Assembly: GCA_003565295.1 (NCBI GenBank)
Contig: PXCO01000138.1
Span: forward strand, 1 to 33,498
Source of the DNA: Cyclobacteriaceae bacterium
GTDB taxonomy: Bacteria > Bacteroidota > Bacteroidia > Cytophagales > Cyclobacteriaceae
Length of the DNA: 33,498 nt
Direction of reading: 5' to 3'
Under the pieces are notes generated by a model. It ran no database searches. It was not told where the DNA came from and saw only the letters and a list, made by a program, of their open reading frames with translations. Of the stretch, positions 1-5,858 are shown one piece after another; position 1 is the first letter of the stretch; every line of letters starts with the position of its first letter. A program made the translations under genes and the position numbers.

Positions 1-117
1 ATGAAATCGAGCCTGTCCTGACGGCAGTCAGGGCATGACGAGAGCGACACACGGGGGGATGATTATCGTTGCGAGATTCCATCTGACCATAAAAAGACAA
101 TTATAAACAGATGAAAT
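1..117 (+). repeat. Dispersed modular repeat, copy R1 (long hairpin form)
   Basis: First and nearly complete copy of the repeat family found eight times in this window. It starts ATGAAATCGAGC, carries the hairpin module CCTGAC-GGCA-GTCAGG (6-bp stem), then a CGACACAC block, a GATGATTAT block and GCGAGATTCCATCTG, and ends TTATAAACAGATGAAAT. It lacks the second hairpin module seen in R5 and R7. The terminal ATGAAAT equals the start of a new unit, so units can chain head to tail. It may extend beyond the window start. Confidence 0.85.
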
Positions 118-321
118 TCATCATCCCAGGCCCTACTATCAATAGGATGTAATTGGTGTTCCTGTATGATTAAATACATATGGTAGCAAGAAAATGCCAA
201 AAGAGGGGTACATTGATTAGAGTACAACATTCATCTCGTTTGGGTATTTTATAGTACTTTTACCATTATTAAAGTATTAATTCAACAAGGTGGGTAGGGA
301 ATGATGTCCCTGAAGAAATCC
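118..321. other. AT-rich intergenic DNA with no recognised feature
   Basis: About 200 bases between two repeat copies. I see no convincing open frame, no tRNA-like cloverleaf and no strong hairpin. Confidence 0.5.
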
Positions 322-440
322 CGCATGACGAGATTGACACACGCAGGGATGCCCCCCCGATAGCTACGGGACAGGGCAGGCAGGGGCGGGCTCCAGATAG
401 CCATCGGGATGACCGCTAAAAAAATATTAACAAATGAAAT
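322..440 (+). repeat. Dispersed modular repeat, copy R2 (5'-truncated, rearranged interior)
   Basis: This copy begins at the GCATGACGAG block and lacks the ATGAAATCGAG head. After CACACGCAGGGATG it holds a GC-rich interior with CCCGAT near 356-361 and ATCGGG near 403-408, plus a short CCCG-N7-CGGG hairpin. It ends in a degenerate tail (AATATTAACAAATGAAAT) that overlaps the head of R3. Confidence 0.7.
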
Positions 441-487
441 CGAGCCTGTCCTGACGGCAGTCAGGGCATGACGAGAACGTCACACGG
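434..487 (+). repeat. Dispersed modular repeat, copy R3 (3'-truncated)
   Basis: Head of the repeat with the CCTGAC-GGCA-GTCAGG hairpin module, nearly identical to R1 over about 40 bases. It runs to CACACGG and then leaves the family consensus, joining a second repeat type at 481-600. Confidence 0.8.
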
Positions 488-600
488 AGAATTTAAAATT
501 GGCATTTACAGAAAGGAAATGACATTTAGTTTCTCGCAGCCCTGCCCTGAGTTTTTTCAGGGGGGCCCAACGAATTCGCAACGCTCGCAGCGTAGTAGCT
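481..600 (+). repeat. Second repeat type, copy 1 (TTCTCGCAGCCCTG hairpin element)
   Basis: This block reads CACACGG, then ACAGAAAGGA, GACATTT and TTTCTCGCAGCCCTG. It then has a hairpin with CCTGA and TCAGG arms around a T-run, followed by CAACGAAT and CGCTCGC. The same order recurs at 16541-16660 with scattered substitutions. The CCTGTCCTGA / TCAGGG arms resemble the hairpin module of the R-type repeats. No coding potential is apparent. Confidence 0.75.
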
Positions 601-655
601 TTAAAAATTTGTATTTAATCAATAAATTATTTGATTTAAAATAATATGTCAATGG

Positions 656-717
656 TAGGGATGATTATTCATGGCGAGATTCCATAAGGCCTTTAAAAAA
701 CAAATTATAATCATATG
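656..717 (+). repeat. Dispersed modular repeat, copy R4 (3' half only)
   Basis: It begins at GGGATGATTATTC, continues GGCGAGATTCCATAAGGCC, and ends AAATTATAATCATATGAAA. The tail abuts the lipoprotein gene at 731. The repeat-derived ATG (715-717) opens a frame that stops after three codons, so here it is not the gene start. Confidence 0.75.
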
Positions 718-730
718 AAAATTTAGTGTT

Positions 731-2320
731 TTGAAAATCAATAAGGAATGTCTTTTATATGGGTTTTTTGGTATCATTGCAGTGATAATGGTTGTGTCCT
801 GCGATACCTCGAAGAAACAAGACACAAGGGTTACGAAAAAGGAAGAAATAGCGCCGATTGCCCCCCAGGTACCTGAGGAAGAACTTGATGGTCATCAACT
901 CTCCCGTAGATATTGTGCGGGTTGCCATTTATATCCCGAGCCAGACCTTTTGGATAAGCATACTTGGGAAACTTATGTTTTGCCGAGAATGGGCAATTAT
1001 TTTGGCATTTATGAAGCCGATACCACCAGGGAATTTTTATTGGAAAGAGGTAGGCCCCGTGAAATTGTGGAAAGAAAAAAGGTATTCCCGCTTGAGCCCA
1101 GTTTGGACACCGCCATTTTTGAGAAGATAAGTTCCTATTACCTAGAGGAGGCACCTGGGCAACTGAACCTTCCGGACTACCCTGCCCCTCACAAAGGAAT
1201 ACCCAACTTTAAAGTAAACATTCCCCCCTATAAAGTAAAGCAGCCCATGACCTCTATGGTGCGTTTTGGGAAAAACAATATTATACACACTGGGGACGCT
1301 GGGAGATCCATGTACAGTATTATGAATGCTGAGATGAAGGTGCTCCGGTCAGCACCAGTGCCACAGGGTGCGGTTTGGGTGGAGGAAGGGGAACGTACTT
1401 ATGTGTTGGCGATGGGGGCCTTTAATCCCACCGACATGGATAACGGGGCATTATTGGAAATGCCAGAAGCCGACATTGCCAGGGCTCGACTGCTAGTGGA
1501 AGGGTTACAGCGTCCCGTACATATGGCGGTAGGAGACCTAGATGGGGATGGGCAGGATGAATTCGTGATCTGTGAATATGGAAAGCATACCGGGGCATTG
1601 GCCTGGTTTAAAAAACAAACAAATGGGGGGTACAGTAAACAGGTCTTAAGAGATCAGCCAGGGGCGACTAAGGTTTACCTCCGGGATATGAATGGAAATG
1701 GCAGGCTGGATGTGGTGTCGCTTTTTGGCCAAGGGGATGAGGGTGTTTTTATATTTTGGAACCAAGGGAATGGCCGTTTTGTGGAGGAACCCTTGATAAG
1801 GTTTCCACCTTCCTATGGGTCCAGTTACTTTAATCTTTTCGATATTAACGGAGATGGGCATTTGGACATTATTTATACCGCAGGGGATAATGCTGATTAT
1901 GACCCCATCCTGAAACCGTACCATGGAATCAGAATATTCGAGAATGATGGTCATAATCGGTTCAAAGAAACATTTTTCTATCCCATGCACGGAGCGTACA
2001 TGGCGGTTCCACATGATTTTGATGGGGATGGGAACATGGATATAGCTGCCATTTCTTTTTTTCCTGATTTTGAAAAAGGTGCAGATCAAGCGTTTCTTTT
2101 CTTGAAAAATCAAGGTGATATGGAATTTTATCCATATACCTTTGATGAAGTCCGTGACGGGAGGTGGATAGTGATGGATGTAGGCGACGTGGACGGGGAC
2201 GGAGATGTGGATATTATTCTTGGGGGAATGGTATTCGGCACAGATTACCAGGATGCCTTCGATCGTTGGATGGATAAAGGGATTCCCTACTTGTTGTTGG
2301 AAAATCAAGCCATCAGGTAG
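731..2320 (+). CDS. FG-GAP/VCBS-repeat lipoprotein with a c-type haem-binding motif
   Basis: A 529-residue predicted lipoprotein. The N-terminus has a hydrophobic stretch ending VVSC, with lipobox Cys24. A CAGCH motif (Cys62, Cys65, His66) is the standard site for covalent haem c attachment. From about residue 260 there are five calcium-loop motifs of the type DxDGDGxxD or a close variant, starting at D269, D319, D371, D429 and D486, as in FG-GAP/VCBS beta-propeller repeats. I infer an extracytoplasmic, membrane-anchored propeller with a short haem domain; substrate and partner are unknown. The start is TTG at 731. No in-frame ATG gives a complete signal peptide (the next Met is residue 20). 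Repeat R4 lies directly upstream. It has no type IX sorting tail that I recognise. The fold assignment is firm; the redox role is inferred. Confidence 0.8.
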   Translation: MKINKECLLYGFFGIIAVIMVVSCDTSKKQDTRVTKKEEIAPIAPQVPEEELDGHQLSRRYCAGCHLYPEPDLLDKHTWETYVLPRMGNYFGIYEADTTREFLLERGRPREIVERKKVFPLEPSLDTAIFEKISSYYLEEAPGQLNLPDYPAPHKGIPNFKVNIPPYKVKQPMTSMVRFGKNNIIHTGDAGRSMYSIMNAEMKVLRSAPVPQGAVWVEEGERTYVLAMGAFNPTDMDNGALLEMPEADIARARLLVEGLQRPVHMAVGDLDGDGQDEFVICEYGKHTGALAWFKKQTNGGYSKQVLRDQPGATKVYLRDMNGNGRLDVVSLFGQGDEGVFIFWNQGNGRFVEEPLIRFPPSYGSSYFNLFDINGDGHLDIIYTAGDNADYDPILKPYHGIRIFENDGHNRFKETFFYPMHGAYMAVPHDFDGDGNMDIAAISFFPDFEKGADQAFLFLKNQGDMEFYPYTFDEVRDGRWIVMDVGDVDGDGDVDIILGGMVFGTDYQDAFDRWMDKGIPYLLLENQAIR

Positions 2321-2364
2321 GGATACATTTTTGGACCTACCCGATGATGGCCCTGTGAACAAGG

Positions 2365-3819
2365 TTACCGGGTCCTCTTAATTTTGCTGAGATCAGGGCT
2401 AAATTCCTCAAATGGATAGGTTTCGGGCAGGACTTTTATGCCTGTGGAGACCTTAATGGGCGCATTACCCGGGTAGGTAAGTTCCACAAAATGAGCTTTC
2501 CATCCTTGATCCGGAGCTTTTATTGGAATTTCATATAGCCCATCCTCTGTTAGGCTAATGGTGGTTTCATTCCATTTCGGCCCCAGTACATAGATCCGGA
2601 AATCCCGATCTGTAGGGTTGGTGGCTTCCCATAATTTCACCTGAACCGGGCCATTATCCGGATCAACTTCTATGTTGATATGAGTGTCAGTGATATCCCA
2701 GCTATATTCTGGCAGCTTTTCATTATCTACCAGCCTTTTGAAAAAGCCCGCCAGTGCCAGAGGTGCATCGCTATCCTTCAAGGAATGACCTGTATTAGGC
2801 ACATATAACAAATGCTTCTCCCCTTCTACTTGGTCCCAATAAAACTTCCAGCTATCCGGGAGGAAAAACTCATCCCCTGAAGCATTGATCAGTAATTTAG
2901 GGAGGTGGGCCACATGGCTTTGATAATTGATGGGGTCAGAGATTTCCAACAGTTTATCATATTCTTGGGTCCCCATCCAATTCATGATCCCCTCCTCTTC
3001 ATAATCTTTGATGGCTGGGGACCATTCTCCATAGCTTCTCCAATGGTGCTGAAAGGAAGGCACCACGTTTAAGGCATCAATTACAATGGGTGCCATCCCT
3101 ACTACCCTTTTGTCCATTGCAGCGGTGGTCCATGTAGTCCAGCCTCTTTTCGATGCCCCTGCCAACAGATAGCGATTTACAGGGAAATCATGGTGTTGAC
3201 GGGTGAATTCGTCCACAGCGTCTACAACGCTCATAACCGCTTTTGTCATGGGCAACCTTGCCAGCCACTCTGCGTTTTCTTCTTTTGCCCCACTTTCCAA
3301 AAACTTTCTCCACCCAAAGGCGATGATGGCATCCTCGGTTCGGTTACGTTGGTCGTCACCCGAGAAATTCAAAGGCTGAAAGGGGATATTGTGAATATAG
3401 AGGGTGGGGGCCTTGGTGGTTATGGCAAGTTCCATGGCTTGTCTATTGGGGTTTTCGGGCATTTGGGTAGTCTGGCTTCCCCCACCTATAAACACGATGG
3501 AAGTTTCCGGTTTGTTATCCTTGGGTATCACTAAGCTCACCCAATGCCACCACTGACTTTCATCCACCAGTTCAGCGGAAAGCCAATTTAAAGTTTCTAC
3601 CCTGAGTACATAATAGTCATAATTTTTGTCACTTAATTGATGCACTAATTCATAGTCAAATGTCCTGTTTTCCCCCTTTACATAAGCCTCAAGCGGAGGG
3701 GTAGCTTTTTGATTGCTGGTATGAGCACTTTTGTTTTCTGCTGGCTGACAAGCATTCAGCATCAACATCATCAAAAGTAAGATACAAGCTGTATTTTTTA
3801 GGCGCATGGAATTTTTCAT
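2365..3819 (-). CDS. PhoPQ-activated pathogenicity-related (PqaA-type) lipoprotein
   Basis: About 484 residues from the ATG at 3819. The N-terminus is a lipoprotein signal ending LNAC (Cys24). The body matches the PhoPQ-activated pathogenicity-related family, an alpha/beta-hydrolase-like fold. Visible landmarks are IGGG at 111-114, the nucleophile elbow GASKRG (Ser223), SGDEFFLPD with Asp316, and NTGHS with His345, in the right order for a Ser-Asp-His triad. The C-terminal ~100 residues look like a beta-sandwich. The substrate is unknown for most members, so no reaction is claimed. An upstream extension to 3891 would read through repeat R5, so I chose the internal start; ATG at 3807 is also possible. 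It is convergent with the FG-GAP gene (44-bp gap). Confidence 0.85.
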   Translation of the reverse strand: MKNSMRLKNTACILLLMMLMLNACQPAENKSAHTSNQKATPPLEAYVKGENRTFDYELVHQLSDKNYDYYVLRVETLNWLSAELVDESQWWHWVSLVIPKDNKPETSIVFIGGGSQTTQMPENPNRQAMELAITTKAPTLYIHNIPFQPLNFSGDDQRNRTEDAIIAFGWRKFLESGAKEENAEWLARLPMTKAVMSVVDAVDEFTRQHHDFPVNRYLLAGASKRGWTTWTTAAMDKRVVGMAPIVIDALNVVPSFQHHWRSYGEWSPAIKDYEEEGIMNWMGTQEYDKLLEISDPINYQSHVAHLPKLLINASGDEFFLPDSWKFYWDQVEGEKHLLYVPNTGHSLKDSDAPLALAGFFKRLVDNEKLPEYSWDITDTHINIEVDPDNGPVQVKLWEATNPTDRDFRIYVLGPKWNETTISLTEDGLYEIPIKAPDQGWKAHFVELTYPGNAPIKVSTGIKVLPETYPFEEFSPDLSKIKRTR

Positions 3820-3853
3820 AAAAAGGGGAGTTGATGTAACCTGAGATGAATAG

Positions 3854-4060
3854 ATGAAATCGAGCATGACGCAAGCGACACACAGAAGCATGATTTATTA
3901 TTGCGAGATTCCCCCGAAGCAAGTTCCCCGAGTTCCCCGAAACGAGTTCCCCGAAACGAGTTCCCCGAAACGAGTTCGGGGCAGGCCGGGGCAGGCTATC
4001 CCGACCTTTGGTACGGGACAAGTTATGGCCATTGAAAAGCAAATTATAAACATATGAAAT
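3854..4060 (+). repeat. Dispersed modular repeat, copy R5 (short head, expanded interior)
   Basis: The head reads ATGAAATCGAGCATGACG: the 22-23-base hairpin module present in R1, R3 and R7 is cleanly absent. After GCGAGATTCC there is a GC-rich insert with three exact 14-base tandem units GTTCCCCGAAACGA (3932-3973), and then a CCCG...CGGG hairpin module ending GTTATGGCC. The tail ATTATAAACATATGAAAT overlaps the head of R6. Confidence 0.85.
3932..3973 (+). repeat. 14-bp tandem repeat inside R5 (3 exact units)
   Basis: Three exact copies of GTTCCCCGAAACGA, starting at 3932, 3946 and 3960. Partial units flank them at 3923 (GTTCCCCGA) and 3974 (GTTCGGGG). This looks like slippage within the GC-rich insert of the repeat. 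Confidence 0.9.
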
Positions 4061-4201
4061 CGAGCCTGTCCGGGCGGCAGTCAGGGCATGACGAGATCGA
4101 TACACGGAGGGATGTCCCCCGATGGCGGGGTTCATCGGGGGTGCGATAATCCTCTCGATAGCTATGAATGACCATTGAAAGACAATTATAAACGGATGAA
4201 A
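4054..4201 (+). repeat. Dispersed modular repeat, copy R6
   Basis: The head carries a mutated hairpin module (left arm CCGGGC in place of CCTGAC, right arm GTCAGG unchanged). The interior has a perfect 8-bp stem, CCCCCGAT (4116-4123) with ATCGGGGG (4134-4141). The tail GACAATTATAAACGGATGAAA closes the unit. About 120 bases of ordinary AT-rich DNA separate it from the amidase start. Confidence 0.8.
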
Positions 4202-4325
4202 CCACCATTTGATGGGGTGTACCAATGTTATGCTGTGCTTTTATACATTTGATCCCCTAAGTATCGGGAAAACTTATTGAAATTCCCTAAATCTTAGTAT
4301 TTTTCCCTACTTATTCTGTAAAAAC

Positions 4326-5330
4326 ATGTTGAAAACACCTTTTTGGAAAATGTCTATTTCTTCAATCGTTCTCTTGTTTCTATTGATGATCATTTTCGAA
4401 GCATCCCCGGTAGAGGTTGAGGGCTCTCTCGAAGGTAAGGTTATTTGTTTGGATCCCGGGCATGGAGGGACGGCTGATACCGACCATTACAGGGTGGGGC
4501 CCTCGGGGGAAAGAGAGGAATGGGTCAATTTGCGGGTAGCGCTATCCTTAAAAGAGAAATTGGAAGCTTCCGGGGCAAAAGTGGTGATGACCAGGGAGAA
4601 AGATGTGCATGTGCCTTTGGAAAAGAGGAGTGAGATAGCCATTGCGGCGAAAGCAGATCTTTTTTTGTCAATCCATCATAACGCTACAGCTGACAGCAGC
4701 GTCAACTTTCCCATCGTATATTTTCATGGAAGCGCAAATGAAAACCGCTCTGGTGTGGAGTTGGCCAAATTATTGGCTCAAGGTTTCAGGAAACATTTGT
4801 TTAATGATGAAGGGCCGATAAGTGTGGTCTCAGACTTCACCATTTTCCCCAATTCCGGCACCAGTGTGTTGAGAGGCAGCTATGGGATTCCTGGGGTGAT
4901 AGCTGAGGCTTCATTCTTTTCCAATCCTGCTGAAGAGCGAAGACTGAAATATGAGGGCCATAATGAATGGGAGGCGCAGGCCTATTTCTTAGCAATTTGC
5001 GCCTACTTCAATCTAAATCTTGAAATGAGTGTAAATGAAAAGGTGGAACCATATGATATTCCAGTTTTCCCAGTTTTTCAGGAAGCTGACCGTATGAACC
5101 CCGAGGCCTTAAAATGGAAAGAAAACATGGAAAGGGGAAAAGAACTTTATGATAAAGGCCAGCTGGACAAAGCTTATGAAAGGTTTACCCTGTCCATAAA
5201 ATCCTTCCCGGACTCTTATTTGGCCAGGGAGGCCCATGCGTACAGGGTGGAAATCTTGGAGAGGCAACAATTGGAAAAAAAAGCTGAAACGGAAAGAAAA
5301 AGACTTAAGGCTTTTTATCCAGCTATCTAA
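4326..5330 (+). CDS. N-acetylmuramoyl-L-alanine amidase (Amidase_3) with TPR-like tail
   Basis: A 334-residue zinc amidase that cleaves the bond between N-acetylmuramic acid and L-alanine of peptidoglycan. An N-terminal hydrophobic segment (about 11-26) acts as a signal peptide or membrane anchor. The Amidase_3 domain spans about 38-228. It has DPGHGG with His46, Glu65 in the REEWVN segment, SIHHN with His117, and the catalytic-type Glu194 in IAEASF. The zinc ligands and general base are therefore all present. Residues about 262-330 form a helical segment resembling one TPR pair (KELYDKGQLDKAYERF) followed by a charged coil, which is not part of the minimal enzyme and may bind a partner. It is convergent with the Hpt gene (7-bp gap). 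No close relation to lytic phage amidases is apparent. Confidence 0.9.
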   Translation: MLKTPFWKMSISSIVLLFLLMIIFEASPVEVEGSLEGKVICLDPGHGGTADTDHYRVGPSGEREEWVNLRVALSLKEKLEASGAKVVMTREKDVHVPLEKRSEIAIAAKADLFLSIHHNATADSSVNFPIVYFHGSANENRSGVELAKLLAQGFRKHLFNDEGPISVVSDFTIFPNSGTSVLRGSYGIPGVIAEASFFSNPAEERRLKYEGHNEWEAQAYFLAICAYFNLNLEMSVNEKVEPYDIPVFPVFQEADRMNPEALKWKENMERGKELYDKGQLDKAYERFTLSIKSFPDSYLAREAHAYRVEILERQQLEKKAETERKRLKAFYPAI

Positions 5331-5337
5331 TCCACTT

Positions 5338-5697
5338 TTATTCTAATTCCTCCCGTAATTGCAGGTTCACTTTCTCCAGCCATTCCACACTTTGATGGAT
5401 TTTATTTTTCAATTCCTGAAAAGGCTGGTTATCTTCTGCGGCACTCTCTACTTCTCTGATTAATTTGCTCAATGGGTGGATCTTAATATTATCAATGCTA
5501 GGTTTTATTTGGTGAGCCAGGCTTCTGATTGTAGCCAAATCCTGGGCATCTAAGGCAGCTTTGAATCCTAAAATTACGGACTCTGACTGATCTAGAAAAA
5601 GTTGCAGCATTTGATAGATAAAATCTTGACTTCCTCCACTAATTTCCTCGAGATTGGAAAGGTCGTAAAGCCTTTCTCCTTTGAATTCTTTTTTCAT
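5338..5697 (-). CDS. Stand-alone Hpt (histidine phosphotransfer) protein
   Basis: A 119-residue, all-helical, soluble protein. The phosphoacceptor region is LAHQIKPSIDNIKI, with His62 followed by the conserved Lys at +3, matching the HxxKPS form frequent in Bacteroidota Hpt domains. In this family the His relays phosphate between receiver domains. No kinase or receiver gene is adjacent; the nearest is the hybrid kinase at 11891, which already ends in its own Hpt. The partner therefore probably lies elsewhere. An upstream extension to 5793 is open but encodes an unlikely leader, so the ATG at 5697 is preferred. It is divergent from tex. Confidence 0.8.
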   Translation of the reverse strand: MKKEFKGERLYDLSNLEEISGGSQDFIYQMLQLFLDQSESVILGFKAALDAQDLATIRSLAHQIKPSIDNIKIHPLSKLIREVESAAEDNQPFQELKNKIHQSVEWLEKVNLQLREELE

Positions 5698-5858
5698 GGA
5701 CCCGGTTTGCAAAATCGTATAAAATATGTAGCGGACAAAATTACACATACTTATTGAGATTATGCTTTTTGATTTTACGGCATTTTTGGTCAAGCCAAAA
5801 TTTTTAGCCTTAAATTGCGTCCCGAAATCAAATCAATACAGATTGGATCTATTTTGAC

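Noticed and set aside
1-730. CRISPR array or insertion sequence in the repeat cluster
   Set aside because: Unit lengths vary from about 98 to 207 bases, units share ends with no unique spacers, and no transposase gene or terminal inverted repeats are seen.
3820-3891. Longer N-terminus for the PqaA-type lipoprotein
   Set aside because: The extension runs into repeat R5 and would hide the lipoprotein signal peptide behind 24 unlikely residues.
3854-4057. A 67-codon plus-strand open frame
   Set aside because: It lies wholly inside repeat R5, starts on the repeat head and has repeat-derived composition; it is a by-product of the repeat.
5784-5800. Small inverted repeat TTTTGG / CCAAAA between the Hpt gene and tex
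   Set aside because: It has a six-base stem only and no flanking signal; too weak to call an operator or terminator.
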